A stretch of 64,000 nucleotides of DNA, taken from positions 1,587,501 through 1,651,500 of the forward strand of contig JADANN010000256.1 of assembly GCA_018806985.1 (NCBI GenBank), given 5' to 3'. The translations under genes were made by a program, and so were the position numbers. The notes beneath the pieces are model-generated. The model had not been told where the DNA came from and did no database searches. It worked only from the letters and a program-made list of their open reading frames with translations. This document shows, in pieces, positions 15,001 to 24,162 of this stretch (the first letter of the stretch is position 1; the number at the start of each line of letters is the position of its first letter). The DNA comes from Angiostrongylus vasorum. Taxonomy: Eukaryota > Nematoda > Chromadorea > Rhabditida > Metastrongylidae.

Positions 15001-15143
15001 TCGCTTAACAAGCCTTAGTATAGCATTCGGATAGGTCAGTTGGAAAGAAATACATCGAAATTCTTACCTTCGAACGTGTTTTGGTCCCATCGTGGTCTCG
15101 AAATATCTGGAAGCACCTTTAGCGATGATAGTTTTTCGCTCAT
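1..15143 (-). CDS. SFXN: Sideroflexin (SFXN1/3-type mitochondrial carrier), multi-exon gene, 3' end cut by window edge
   Basis: The spliced product matches sideroflexins along its whole length. These are inner mitochondrial membrane proteins; SFXN1 and SFXN3 import serine for one-carbon metabolism. Exons in order: 15143-15068, 12855-12759, 12697-12574, 11388-11339, 9990-9906, 8568-8473, 5860-5775, 1699-1572, 1273-1224, 581-480, and perhaps 18-1. Reading phase agrees at every junction of the first ten, giving 298 codons; the family is about 320. Visible signatures are [10 protein letters not shown] near the N-terminus, HPDTGEK and [39 protein letters not shown] and [13 protein letters not shown]. 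The start is the only ATG in frame with the family N-terminus; a longer upstream frame hits a stop. Introns are long and hold S1-S3 repeats, RTE and Penelope pieces. The family assignment is firm; transport activity is inferred. Confidence 0.93.
480..581 (-). CDS. SFXN: Sideroflexin exon 10 (FPQKSS)
   Basis: Thirty-four codons encode [20 protein letters not shown] and then [14 protein letters not shown]. This is the last transmembrane helix and the near-invariant PLCCAxFPQKSS motif. The acceptor is cttgttttag and the donor gtatgt. Confidence 0.93.
1224..1273 (-). CDS. SFXN: Sideroflexin exon 9
   Basis: Fifty bases encode [17 protein letters not shown], corresponding to PxIMxxLEKxxFLKR in the family. 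The acceptor is taatttcag and the donor gtaagc. Phase runs from 1 to 0 and fits both neighbours. Confidence 0.88.
1572..1699 (-). CDS. SFXN: Sideroflexin exon 8
   Basis: It encodes [20 protein letters not shown] and then [14 protein letters not shown]. This corresponds to the matrix loop (GIxVxDExGNxxGxS) and the next helix. The acceptor is cattttag and the donor gtgggt. Intron 7 (1700-5774) carries several repeats. Confidence 0.92.
2525..2620 (-). mobile_element. Penelope-like element 3' end fragment
   Basis: Read on the minus strand it gives a variant of the terminal motif GGCTCTGAxGAAGGCGAAA followed by an AATAAAGAATAAA-like stretch. The same ending closes the elements at 20085-20470 and 53440-54355. 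It lies in sideroflexin intron 7. Confidence 0.5.
3020..3378 (+). mobile_element. S1 repeat (tRNA-headed SINE), near full length
   Basis: The head contains agcacagtggcagtgatg (A-box-like) and a degenerate B box, followed by the shared S1 body and the ending gacgagtgatataaaa. It matches copies at 24163, 29120, 54485 and 56070. An apparent 108-residue frame over it is just the repeat read through. Confidence 0.7.
3935..4290 (+). mobile_element. S3 repeat (RTE-tailed short element), full length
   Basis: It begins near GGTTTACTGCCTCACCGTGG and ends GGCCGTCCAAGTATCC. Its 350 bases match copies at 9315, 13975 and, inverted, 32200. No clear tRNA-like boxes are seen at the head. The 3' tail matches the RTE element at 17491. 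Confidence 0.7.
4825..4945 (+). mobile_element. S2 repeat fragment (body and 3' part)
   Basis: It carries GATAGCAGCACCGACTTCAT, TCGGTAGGCCACC and CAGATGCGCATTCAATTACC, which are S2 body blocks. The tRNA-like head and the GATTGATCAA tail are missing or unrecognisable. Confidence 0.55.
5165..5300 (+). mobile_element. tRNA-headed SINE, diverged (S2-like body)
   Basis: The head reads CATAGTGGATAGCG (A box) and TTGATTCGACCCC (B box) about 40 bases apart. The body CCATCTCCCTGGAGCC and ACTGGTCTGG resembles S2. The head differs clearly from that of the typical S2 copies. Confidence 0.5.
5775..5860 (-). CDS. SFXN: Sideroflexin exon 7
   Basis: It encodes [20 protein letters not shown] followed by INIPMMRS, the most conserved carrier block (VPFxAVAxANxINIPxMR). 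The acceptor is aatctttcag and the donor gtgagt. It ends two bases into the next codon. Confidence 0.92.
5945..6215 (+). mobile_element. tRNA-headed SINE, diverged S2 variant
   Basis: The A box lies in TAACGCAGTGGTTTAGAGG and the B box in CCAGTTCGATCTCG. The body includes GGTACTAGACCTGTCTAGG, and the tail CTCAGGGATTGATCAACACC is characteristic of S2. It lies in sideroflexin intron 6. Confidence 0.6.
6735..7250 (+). mobile_element. Penelope-like element remnant (inverted 3' end plus broken GIY-YIG domain)
   Basis: An inverted copy of the 3' end (GATAGCTAACGTTTCAGCGG at 6746-6765) is followed by a plus-strand stretch at 6905-7130. In shifted frames that stretch encodes CGKxYTGET and later [11 protein letters not shown], the GIY-YIG endonuclease C-terminus of Penelope-like elements. 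Stops and frameshifts show it is dead. Confidence 0.55.
8225..8310 (+). mobile_element. Penelope-like 3' tail, second type
   Basis: The block GGTGCCGAAACGTTAGTCAC followed by AATAAAAATTTGTAACATCC recurs as CGTTAGCC-AATAAA-CAACCTCATG at 20900-20970 and 25005-25045, and inverted at 10870 and 48725. The GAAACGTTAGC core suggests a Penelope-type tail; the assignment is by similarity only. Confidence 0.4.
8473..8568 (-). CDS. SFXN: Sideroflexin exon 6
   Basis: Exactly 32 codons, phase 0 at both ends, encode [20 protein letters not shown] and [12 protein letters not shown], the glycine-rich transmembrane segment of the family. The acceptor is cgcttttag and the donor gtatga. Confidence 0.9.
9315..9665 (+). 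mobile_element. S3 repeat, full length
   Basis: It runs from GGTTTACCGCCTCATCGTGG to GGCCGTTCAAGTATCC. It lies in sideroflexin intron 5. Frames on both strands over 100 codons here are read-through of the repeat and are shared with other S3 copies. Confidence 0.7.
9906..9990 (-). CDS. SFXN: Sideroflexin exon 5 (NYTNRSG)
   Basis: It encodes [20 protein letters not shown] followed by TNRSGPNP, matching the VFWQW-NQSFNA-NYTNRSG block of sideroflexins. The acceptor ctttggag is atypical for a nematode but is the only one that fits both the phase and the homology. The donor is gtcagt. Confidence 0.85.
10385..10940. repeat. Unclassified repeat-like block and inverted Penelope-type tail
   Basis: The GC-richer stretch 10385-10560 contains CTGTTGACCACCGGCTCG, similar to the segment before the tail at 24960-24985. 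At 10870-10935 the tail ATTTGGCTAACGTTCCAACG appears inverted. The two may be pieces of one element. Confidence 0.35.
11339..11388 (-). CDS. SFXN: Sideroflexin exon 4
   Basis: This 50-base exon encodes [16 protein letters not shown] plus two bases of an arginine codon. It has a strong acceptor (cattttcag) and the donor gtacgc. It supplies the first transmembrane segment of the family. Confidence 0.88.
11565..11840 (-). mobile_element. S2 repeat (tRNA-headed SINE)
   Basis: Read on the minus strand it runs from a CGCATGTGGGGGCAATAGTC head through GGATCGATCCC-like box B to a TCAGGGATTGATCAACC tail. It matches copies at 13420, 26545, 30830, 45035, 47110 and 59412. Confidence 0.65.
12574..12697 (-). 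CDS. SFXN: Sideroflexin exon 3 (HPDTGEK signature)
   Basis: It encodes [17 protein letters not shown], then the family signature HPDTGEK and GRMSAQ. The acceptor is tttcttttag. The donor, gttcag, is weak, but the join to VPCNM in exon 4 reproduces the invariant SAQVPxNM of the family in phase. Confidence 0.9.
12759..12855 (-). CDS. SFXN: Sideroflexin exon 2
   Basis: It encodes [17 protein letters not shown] and the following helix up to NYR. The acceptor is ttttttctag, and the donor after CTACAG is gttgag. An RTE retrotransposon fragment ends only a few tens of bases upstream of the acceptor. The intron to exon 3 is short, 61 bases. Confidence 0.9.
12885..13375 (-). mobile_element. RTE retrotransposon fragment (endonuclease C-terminus to linker)
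   Basis: On the minus strand it reads [18 protein letters not shown], then after shifts [20 protein letters not shown] and [20 protein letters not shown]. These are the end of the apurinic-type endonuclease domain and the linker before the reverse transcriptase of nematode RTE elements. Both ends are truncated and it contains stops. It belongs to a different RTE subfamily from the element at 17491-20890. It sits in sideroflexin intron 1, directly upstream of exon 2. Confidence 0.75.
13420..13705 (-). mobile_element. S2 repeat (tRNA-headed SINE)
   Basis: This full-length copy is in minus orientation. The tRNA-like head is at the high-coordinate end and the GATTGATCAACG tail at 13435. It lies in sideroflexin intron 1, 5' to the RTE fragment. 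Confidence 0.65.
13975..14365 (+). mobile_element. S3 repeat, full length
   Basis: It begins CGGTTTACCGCCCCATCG and ends GGCCGTCCAAATATCCAAG, with the TATCCAAG tail unit repeated. It lies in sideroflexin intron 1. Confidence 0.7.
14540..14755 (+). mobile_element. S1 repeat, decayed 3' part
   Basis: It contains GAATCGACGCGACCAGCATT, then CGATGGATAGGGAACCAGTC and GCGAGAAGTGTTTTGATTC, which align with the S1 body and 3' end. The tRNA-like head is absent. Confidence 0.5.
15068..15143 (-). CDS. SFXN: Sideroflexin exon 1 (start codon)
   Basis: The ATG at 15143-15141 opens 25 codons ending in PRWDQNTFE, the conserved sideroflexin N-terminus. The donor is gtaagaa at 15067. The exon ends one base into the glycine codon that exon 2 completes. 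No mitochondrial presequence is expected in this family. Confidence 0.9.
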
Positions 15144-17490
15144 ACTTCGGAATGAAATAGTGGCTTGGATATTCTTCTCCAATAAACCACGTCAGATAAC
15201 GTGGCGATAACATTGACGTGTTGTGTTTGGATGTCTGACGAGGCGCTTTGATTTCATGTGGAAAAATTCTGCAATCTTCATTAGATCATTTTCTAATTCA
15301 GGTTAAAAAGACAATACCGACTGAAGTACTAATTTATTGCAAACCACTGGGAGTAAATCAGAAATACAGTCACTGGCGGTTTCGGGAAACACCGACACAC
15401 GTTTCTCACATTTTGTAAAAACTGACTGGATCTATCACTACGCTTTGAGATTTGTGAAGGAATCGTAAATCATAACGTGAATTAACTTCTAAGTGATTCA
15501 AACGCTTTGAAGAACATAGATGATTCTGCCTAGACAATAATCTTTCAGATGTAGATATCCATATAGAATTCAAAACTCAGAAACCCGAACTCACTTGAGC
15601 GAGAAACGAACGGCGGACACTTGAGAATAACTGAAAAAAACACTTTAAAAAAAAGTTAGTGTTGAAAAAGTTAAAAAAATTCAAAACAATTCCTAGCACG
15701 CGCTGATTGACTCCATTATCACTCGGGTGTTAGTTACATGAAAATCGTGTGGAACAGGTAGGAAGTGATAACGTAAAGGCATCAAATTCGGACAGGGTTT
15801 TGGTAAAAACATGGGAAGCTTGAAACAACAGAGATTCACAATGTCTAATAAGCTTCTTCTTCTCATCTTATAACGTTGTCCCTAGGATGTGGTTTGGCTA
15901 GTCGCAGAGTTTGCTACTGTTAGAAGAATCGCAGTTGTCCTCAAAGAATCGTGGTTCCATTGCACCGAATTTCTCTCTGTTCCACAAGTGGAGACAAGTG
16001 GTTGCGGTGAAGATCTGGAAATGCTCCAGCATGGACATCTCTGGAATCCACAGAAAATCAAACTTGACTAGTAGTAGGCATATCAATGAGGATGAGATGA
16101 CAGGGATCATAAGTTGCAGTCGAACACATGCACATATCCGACCACTGGCGGTTGTAAAACAACGGAACGAATCGATGAAGTAATGAGACTCGCTTAGCAT
16201 GCGAAGACGAGTCATCTAAGTACTCCACTAATCTGCGTATCTAAGCATTTAATAGGTTTCCTTAATGATGTCGTGCCTTCAGGGAAGATACCACAAACGT
16301 GCTGAGACGATAATAGCGCTGCGACTTGAACTAAAAAAAAATTGTTTTCGTTTCAAAAGGAAATGAAGAAAGGCTCGTGTTATGCGCCATTAAGACTTCC
16401 AAAATTGTTATAGTTAGACGTGTAGCTAACGGAACCATAATGTGTAGCAGCCACTTCACCAAATTAGCTTCCGCCTGGCGGAATGGAACACACTATTACT
16501 CTTATCTTTATCGCTTTTGAGAATATTACCCGTGAAAGGAAGAGGTCTGTCTCCCTATTTTTGCATCTTTATGTATCTACGATAAAGAGTTAGGTTTTTG
16601 GTTTTGATCAAATTTTGGGGACTATTTACATTACTGAAGGTCTTCCTGCCATTTACTAGGGAAAGACAAAGTTAACGTTAATCTATGGAGGTTTGCATTC
16701 GATCCGTTACAATCGCATCTCCATTCTGGCCATATCGTTAGACAGCACACTTCCCACGCTCTCAGAAGTAGTTAAGACCGTTGAGAAAACTTTGAGCGAC
16801 GGGCATTCAAACAAAACCTCTCCAGAGAAAGACATGTTAAAGCGGTGTTTAATATGGCAATTACATGAAAGACAGTTGCAAGACTACAAATAATTGGCAG
16901 AGGTGCTGTAGCTTGAATGTTATGTGAGGACGGCTCACCCTAAGTATACATGTATCAAATGAACGACTGACTTTGAACTAACGAGTATGGTGAGACGAAA
17001 CAAAGGGGAAGACTGGGCACGCGTTTAGCATTTTAGGAGTGGCAAGGTCCTATTACAAGTAGAGCGTAGAGAAGAGCGAGGAAGGCACTTCGAAACAGAA
17101 TGGCGTTTTTGGAGGCAAAGAGTCAGTTGAAAAAATGCATATGGATGACAAGAAAAAACACTTCTTTTTCTTAGAAGAAAAGGAGAATCTGAGGTCTTAC
17201 GCAGCACATTTTGATTTCTGACTACCAGCAAATGCGCTCAGAATGATACTGGATACCATGAATGCCAGAAATGCAAAGGGATGCATGCTAAGTGTGAACA
17301 GTTTATAATAATGCTAATTGGTTTAGTGATAGTGGATATGAAGGATGGGTGAGCAACTAAAGTGGTGCACAGCGTCGTTCAAAGAAGACGCCAAACAACT
17401 GCTGTGTCCGACTGAGATCCTGAGAGCGGATGCGATGAAAAAAACCAAATAAAAGAAGTGATAGAAACGGCACAGCAAGAGAAAACTTAT
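15144..17490. other. Region upstream of sideroflexin; no supported gene
   Basis: No conserved protein, repeat copy or RNA gene was recognised. The frame 16693-16893 (+) is open for 66 codons with acceptable codon use but has no clear acceptor, donor or homology. The sideroflexin promoter presumably lies just right of 15143; no TATA-like or other defined signal could be assigned. Confidence 0.4.
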
Positions 17491-18954
17491 CTACTTGGAT
17501 ACTTGGATGGCCTGTCCCCACTGGTTCTGCTGGCCATAGCATAATTTCCACTCGTTTCTCTCTCGCACAGTCGCATCCATGGTGGTTGTCTACTTCGAAC
17601 ACGATGACTCCCACAAGGCCCATTCTTCAATCTTTAAATCGTTGCCATCTGTGATTCCATATGGTTGATACTAGGCAAGAACACGTCCACCCATCGTTTG
17701 GGTGGTCTTCCATGAGGACGCATACATTCTGTCGGAGTTTACTTCACTGTTCTTTCCGTGCATTTCTCACATTTCTTTTTTTTATTTTGTGACCAGCCCA
17801 TCTGTATTTGCTATTGATATAATTTCGCCTCGACCTCGAAGATGAGATAAGTTTCGAAAATCTAAGCAGTGCATTCCGGATTGATGTTATGGATGCCGGT
17901 TAAATTTCAGAAGACATCGTTGAAGCGCTCTCAGGGTGTTGCAAAGATTTCTTGAAGTGGAAGCACGACATGAAGTGCCAGCTCACTTCCCGCTGCATAA
18001 CAGAGCGCTGTTAAACTGTTACATCTGTTAAATCGAAAAGGTGAGTGCAGCATTATGGGTCCGTTAGCTGGTTGGTGGCATCTTTGAGTGGCGTGAACGA
18101 GACCCATGCTTCTCTATGCTTATTGAACGTCCAAAGTATATAAATGAGATGTTTTCTATAATCAGAGAGCAATCCAGTTCGGTTTCTTAGCCTTCACACC
18201 ATTGGTTTTCCATTGACTAGGTCTTCGTCGTATTTATGCGCAGTCCAATCTTTTTTCCCGCTCGCTTAGTTCATTGAGCACCGTCTCTGCTTCACTGGTG
18301 CTCCTCGAAAAGGCGACGATGTTACCCGTGAAACTAGAATTTGAAAGGAATTCTCATCAATACATATGCCCTTTCAACCCAGCAGAGTGATTTCATTATC
18401 CCCTGAAGTGCGGCAGCAAACAGCTTTGACGATGTAGTGTCTCATTATCGAACCCCCTTTCCTATTGATATGGTGATGGTCCGGTGAAAAGCCTGCATAT
18501 TTGTACTCCTGTTCCGATAACATTCTGCTATTGTTAGAATAGGCCGACTACTTGGTCTTCGAACAATGACAAGATTGCATTCGTCTCAACGCTGTCAAAC
18601 GCTTTCTTGTAGAAGACAAAGGTTAGGACAGCGGGCAGATGATACTCCCGAGAGACTCTAATTACCTGTCATACGGTTTGAATTTGGTCACTGCAGAAGA
18701 ATTCCTGTCGGAAACTTGCTTGCTGAATGGATGCGCCTTATTTAAAGCCTTCGATATTTTCAAAACTATAATGTTCGCTAACAAATGTGTGCAAAAGGCG
18801 AATTGTCGTGAACTGCTTGAAGAGTACACTCAATAAATATATTGGAGACAGTTACGAAGATCCCTTGGGCCACCATTCCTCGGTATGGTGACCATGCGCG
18901 ACGTTCTCGACTGGTCAAGGATTTCTTGCTTTCAAAGGCAGAACGTCATATTTT

Positions 18955-19320
18955 TTTTACTTTTTTTATTTCATTTGACCCGTCTTCACGTCAGCTATTC
19001 GGATCCCAGCACTTCTCACATTCGATTCGTTTCCTCACATCCCTTATCCACGAAGAGACCTTCCAACCTTTACGTGTGGCTTCGGTTGCTTCTTGAGGAT
19101 TTTCATTTGATCTTCTATGTCGTAAAATGCTGGTAGAGTAATTTTCCCCGGAGTGCTGAGATAGCCCGGCTGGAGCGCTCCCAACTGGATTGCAGAGAGT
19201 GATTTTTTTTCCAGAGAAGTCCGGTACCAATTCTCCGACCTCGGAGGGATGAGAGGCTTTGTTGGCCCGGAGCAGAATCGAACAAGTACCATGCTCGTGA
19301 TGACAGACCGCTGTACTATC
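18955..19320 (-). mobile_element. S1 repeat inserted in the RTE element
   Basis: This full-length S1 copy has its head near 19320 (antisense of the B box in AGCAGAATCGAACAAGTACC) and its 3' end near 18960 (GACCCGTCTTCACG). RTE coding similarity stops on one side and resumes on the other, so S1 arrived after RTE. Confidence 0.75.
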
Positions 19321-20084
19321 AGCTCGAGACGTCATATTGCTGAGGAGAAATAGCGGCATTTTGTGGCCTCCAACTCTAAGGAAATCCGCGGTGATATTAA
19401 ATACAAGGTCTTGGAGCTGTGTGTCTCTCCATGCTTTCTGTCGCAACTCGAACTTCAAAGAGTAGTATACCTGGCTGCCTTTCGCCAGCGCAGATTTCGT
19501 GGTCTAAGACGTCGGTTGTGGAGCGAAAAAAATTGATATAGAACTTGTCCGTCATCAGTTCTATATCACGGCGAGATGTAATGATAGTCCCTCCTTTGTT
19601 CATCAAGGCGAACAGCAAAACATTATAGTTCCAAAGATCCCAACAGCATTTGTTCAGAGTGAATCGCTCTTAAACTGCTTCCAGTATCCTTTTCTGCCTA
19701 AAGGCAATCCTGGTGTAAATCCTCTTGTAGAAGATTTCTGTTTCCGTAGAAGCAAAGACCTTCTACAGTTAGGAATTATTATCAGCCTTGTTCAGTATGT
19801 TGCAGTAGGATCTAGCACCAATAACCTTTTTCTTTTCGGGCAACTCCTTAGGAGCACTGGAGATGATGTAGGACTTCATGTTTGAGCAACTTGGGCGAGT
19901 TCAGCACAAGTTCTAAGTCCTTCACTAACCGCTGTATAGTCCTCAGTCTGGAAGGGTGCGATGACAGGAGTTCCCAGGATCGACTTTCTATTAACCTCGC
20001 CACTGGATTATAAATTCGTCGTTTTTTCTCTCAACAATCGCAAAGTTGTTAAACAGCATACGTTTACATCCATACAATAACACA

Positions 20085-20470
20085 CATACAACACAATCGT
20101 AGCTAACGTTTCGGCAGAATCGCCTTCTTCAGAGCCTGGAAGGGCAAAAATGCAATGAACAGCAGGAAGGAATGCCCCGAGATCACACGTGATCTGGCCC
20201 GCGTACCTTCGCATCGATCGTTGATGTGGGGAGGTGCAGTCGTCAACCATATGCGACTCTGACCAGCGGCTCTTCCTCAGTGGAAGGCAAATAAAACGGT
20301 GGCTTTTCGAGAAGCTGTTGACCATGTGACTGCAGTTTAGATTCTCATCTTTCTGTATGCGTTATTGAAGCGTTTGACATAGTAAATTGCATATCACTAT
20401 ACCTTTCCAGGCTCTGAAGAAGGCGATACTTCCGAAACGTCAGCTACGATTGTGTTGTATGGATGATAGG
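20085..20470. mobile_element. Penelope-like element ends in inverted orientation, inserted in the RTE element
   Basis: CTCTGAAGAAGGCGAT-TGCCGAAACGT-AGCTACGATTGTGTTGTATG occurs once on the plus strand (20410-20465) and once on the minus strand (20165-20085). Between them is the 3' untranslated stretch (GAGATCACACGTGATCTGGC and TCATCTTTCTGTATGCGTTA), also seen at 54080-54240. It is a short internally deleted copy with inverted termini. Confidence 0.65.
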
Positions 20471-20894
20471 AGTATTTTTGCAGCTTATGGCTGAATCGAA
20501 TCCTCACACGGAAAGGCAGTGATCAGATCCAGTGCAGAATCCAGGCACCACTGAGAGCTCAAAGAGGCACCATTTTCTGATCGTGAAAATATGATCAATC
20601 TCCGCATGAGACGTGCCGTTAGGGGGATCCCACGTCCATGGGCGACTTTCTCTCTTTTCCAATAATGGAAAAACATGCCGCTTCAGGACTCCTACAAAAC
20701 GGTTTCCGTTCCAATTTCGACCTGCAATTCCAAATTTTTCCTATCCTGTACTCATTTCGTTGGCCGTTCTAAATCCATTTGGCGTTGAAGTCTCCAACAA
20801 CAGATTTGTAGAATTACTTCTTTTTGTGGGTTACTTCCTCCATTTGAGCTGTAAAACGAGTCTCGCTCTCCGACCTGCTGTGAACCATCGACTC

Positions 20895-20985
20895 ATATGA
20901 ATGCGGCTCTGAGAAAGGCGAAGGGTCTGAAACGTTAGCCAAATAAAACCTATAACAACCTCATGACCGCCCAATCAGTTACAAA
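20895..20985 (+). mobile_element. Penelope-like 3' tail, second type
   Basis: GAAACGTTAGCCAAATAAAA and CCTATAACAACCTCATGACC match the tails at 8225 and 25005. It lies next to the truncated 5' end of the RTE element. Confidence 0.45.
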
Positions 20986-20989
20986 ATTA

Positions 20990-21775
20990 CTGATTATTGC
21001 TACCGAGGTCTAATAAAAGTCGGTTTTAGGGCAAAAAAAATAAAATGACGTTCAAGTGTTGGTCAAATCATAACTCAATGAACTTTTCCGAAAAAATTGT
21101 GTTCTCTAAATCATCAAGGGAAGAGAATGGATTTTCTGGTCAGAACTCCTGCACACTATTCTGCTTCCAGTAAACTAATGAATCATCACAAAATGTGCGG
21201 CGAGAAGGCTTTGTTTGCCAAAATGAACCAAAATGATTCCTATATACCCCATTCCGCCCTCTCACGCCGCCACGCATTAGCACTGTAGAGTCCATGTCAT
21301 CACAAATATGTTGAGAGATATAGCAGACTGTAGTGCGCATACTATTCTTACCAAAAGGACGGTAAAACAAGGTCTCTTCTATAATCCTATTACGTTCTTA
21401 ACCCTTTAACTCTTCTGGTTGTCGAAATACTATCGTCCATTGTCGAGATCCATATGCTCAGCCAAGCAAAATTAGGAGCATTGTCTAAAGGCTGATGTTT
21501 GCTAGTACTTTGAAAAGCTGCTTTGTTTAATAACAAAGTGGAAAAGTTTCTGCTGCAGAAAGGTGTGATTAACAACACTGTGGCACGGGGGAAGATGAAG
21601 CAATCACTCACTAACGTCGCGCTTCAGATCTCGGTAAACACTATCTTTTCAAATGACGAAGTGCTATTTCTATGACCGATGTTTCTCTAACGTTAACATG
21701 AACAGTCAATATGGCGTGCATTGATAAGCTTAGGCGAGGTCATTAATAAGCCATAATTTTATGTCGTATATTAAA
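20990..21775. other. No supported feature
   Basis: AT-rich sequence with only short open frames and no recognised repeat or conserved exon. Confidence 0.4.
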
Positions 21776-21777
21776 AA

Positions 21778-21965
21778 GCATGGGGCGCGTTGCGCAGTGG
21801 TCGGAGACGACCTGCAGTACACATAGGGATCGATCCACCGCCCTGGGCTCACCAAGCTTTCATCTCGGCAAATTGGTACCAGACCTGTCCGGGAAAACAG
21901 CAGCATTAGTGAAGTCGAATGCATGGCGCATGCCCCAGGGATTGATCAACGCCGAGAGTCCTATC
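21778..21965 (+). mobile_element. S2 repeat, internally deleted
   Basis: The head GCGTTGCGCAGTGGTCGG and the box B region GGGATCGATCCACC are clear. The body up to GAAAACAGCAGCATTAGTG then joins directly to GAAGTCGAATGCATGGCGC and GGGATTGATCAACGCC. About 90 bases of the S2 consensus are missing between them. Confidence 0.65.
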
Positions 21966-22640
21966 TTTTTTATTCTTCATATTAAAAAGCGAATTCAGAG
22001 GGTTCCTGCACGGTTTTTCGAGTTTTTTGGCAACAGCCTGTTATGGCCTTGTCGAAAAGCAATATTTCAAATCTCTTTTCCGCATTGGTCTCTCTGGAAA
22101 GCGTGTCAGAAACGACTGATTTTTCCAATGAGCAGCATCATAGCACCTATTGCGCTCACATTTCTTGGAAGTGCTCTATAAAACACGTGGTTGTTGGCTC
22201 AGTCTTGCGGCCATGGCTAATCGAGCGGTCATTTTTCCTCGGCAGACATGTAGCTACAAGGCTTTTGAAGGAGGACAGTAACACCGGTTTGACCTATTGG
22301 TGGGTCCTGCAATGTATTTTGCAGAAGAGATGCGAACTCAACCAGATCTGTGCTCCTATGGATGGATTCGAATGTGCAGTCCACCGCTGATGAAGAGTCA
22401 ACGCCGAATTCCTAATCTTCATTCTTTTTTATGTAATCACTAAAATCATTCGAGTTAAAAATATGGATAAGCATATTCCGCAAGTCTTAAAAAATTTGAG
22501 TCCTCAAAAGCGCTTTGACTTTACACACATTCAAAAACCATATTTTTCACTTAGCTTGAAAGCATTTCATTTCGATTCGCAAGGTTCTGCAAGAAGGTAA
22601 AATGCCTTCTTTTCCTGTATATTGTATTCCTTGTCAATCA
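21966..22640. other. No supported feature
   Basis: A 115-codon frame at 22043-22390 (+) has no recognisable domain and no convincing splice sites. No repeat family was identified. Confidence 0.35.
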
Positions 22641-22930
22641 TTGTCAATTATCGGCGTCCCCATCAGGAAGCCTACCTAAGAGTGAACCAATACCAGGATC
22701 CACCACCGTCCCCGGTATCGAACTCGCATGGTAGCAAATCTCCTGATCCGCAAGAGCTGCGACCGCCTGTGGTGGTGAAGATCTGTTGCAAACTTTCGTC
22801 AGGCTGACCTCGTGACTCCAGGAAACCACAATGGCTAAACCAACAAAACTCCAGAAATTGGAGATTATGCTGGGGCTTGCACAACCAGCGAGGACGAGCC
22901 ATTCAAGTATCAAGTATCAAGTATCAATCA
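22640..22930 (+). mobile_element. S3 repeat, 5'-truncated
   Basis: It starts within the S3 body (GCGTCCCCATCAGGAAGCC) and ends GAGCCATTCAAGTATCAAGT followed by further ATCAAGT units. 5' truncation fits target-primed reverse transcription. Confidence 0.65.
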
Positions 22931-24160
22931 TTATCACTCTGACTTATTTTACCCCTCGTATTTTCTTCTGCTTTTCTATCTTCTCCTTTCTTTGGCTCTG
23001 CTTAAAACAAAAAAGGCTTTTTGGAATGGCAAAAGTACGAAAATTCCACTCAACTGGTTCTTAGTGTACAGCTGTTCTGGTAGAAAAAAACACACTGCTG
23101 TTTTCCTTTGCCGAAAGGTTACTAGCTTAACACTTCGAAGTTTTCGCGTTTTTCAGCGATACACTCCTTACTACACGGTGTTGCCTAGGGGCTTGCATAA
23201 TCTCTTTGTTTATTTGCCCGTAGCCCGTGAATTGTCATTCGAGATCTAGTTGCAAACCTCCGTCAGCCCAAGGGCTTCACTGTTAAATTCATAGTCATTC
23301 CTACAAGTTCTTGTATGATTTTTCACATTTCTGTGACTTAAAAAACTGTTAAAAGGCAACTGTGATTCCGTTTATGACCTCATATCGAGAACCGGCAAAG
23401 TACCTTGTTTGTTAATTTGGGGTTTGTAATTCTCAGGACTAACCTTGCTGATCATCTATTCTAAGGTTTTCAAGAAAACATGAGCACTTTTCTACATCTT
23501 GTCTCATCCCTGCAAGCTTCTCTTTTCCAACCTTTTCTTTTCCAGTTTTACGCTTTTCGTGTAAATTTCTACTTTTCTTCAGTGGACTTATCATTGAAAG
23601 GGCTTCTAATCTGTTCGCTTCAGACTTTAGTGGAGATAATCATGAACCTATTTATTTTGTGGTCAATGTTCACTCGCATGTAAGAGCTGCTACTTTGCAT
23701 TCTCCTTATGGCGTTTACGAACAACATATCCAATCCATAAATATCTTGTCTATTTAAGCTTTTTCAAAGATTGAAAGCGTTTTGATTAGCACAGTGGCTT
23801 ATTAAGTACTCCACTTGTCTTCATTTAATTTGTGTATCGATCTTATGCCTCCCACTGGAAAATAGCCGACAATATTCAGTTTCCTTGCATTCTTTATTCA
23901 CTACCTTCAAGGAGATCTCATATGTTGCAACATAACTCTACAATCACATGAAAATTCTATGACAGCTTTAAAAAGTTGTATTCTAGGGCTTGGCGGCCAT
24001 CTTCATTTGTCCAATTGTTGACCATTGAATGCATCCGATACGAGAACACTGAAATCTCCATCCTTCCTGTAACATACCAGTTACCTACTGAATTCCATTG
24101 CTATACTGTGGTATATATTGAAATTTGAGTCAGCAGGTTGTGCGAAGAATATAACATTGG
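22931..24160. other. No supported feature
   Basis: AT-rich anonymous sequence; a hydrophobic 67-codon frame at 23480-23683 looks random. No repeat copy was recognised. Confidence 0.4.
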
Positions 24161-24162
24161 GA

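Larger units (their letters stand above)
17491..20890 (-). mobile_element. RTE-type non-LTR retrotransposon, 5'-truncated and inactive, with two nested insertions
   Basis: Read on the minus strand, in order: endonuclease C-terminal half (SRPWTWDPPNGTSHAEIDHI, then VVPGFCTGSDH, 20870-20480); linker (TEDYTAVSEGLRTCAELAQ, about 19930); the segment KGGTIITSRRDIELMTDKFY (about 19600); reverse transcriptase (KKAFDSVETNAILS at about 18600, SEAETVLNELSE at about 18300); and a C-terminal part (about 17700) ending GGCCATCCAAGTATCCAAGT. A Penelope fragment (20085-20470) and an S1 repeat (18955-19320) interrupt it. Many stops are present, and the catalytic FADD of the reverse transcriptase reads FTGN, so it is dead. 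The first part of the endonuclease is missing. Confidence 0.85.

Noticed and set aside
18991..19458. 155-codon open frame (-), the longest in the window
   Set aside because: A chance fusion of RTE reverse-transcriptase residue sequence with an inserted S1 repeat.
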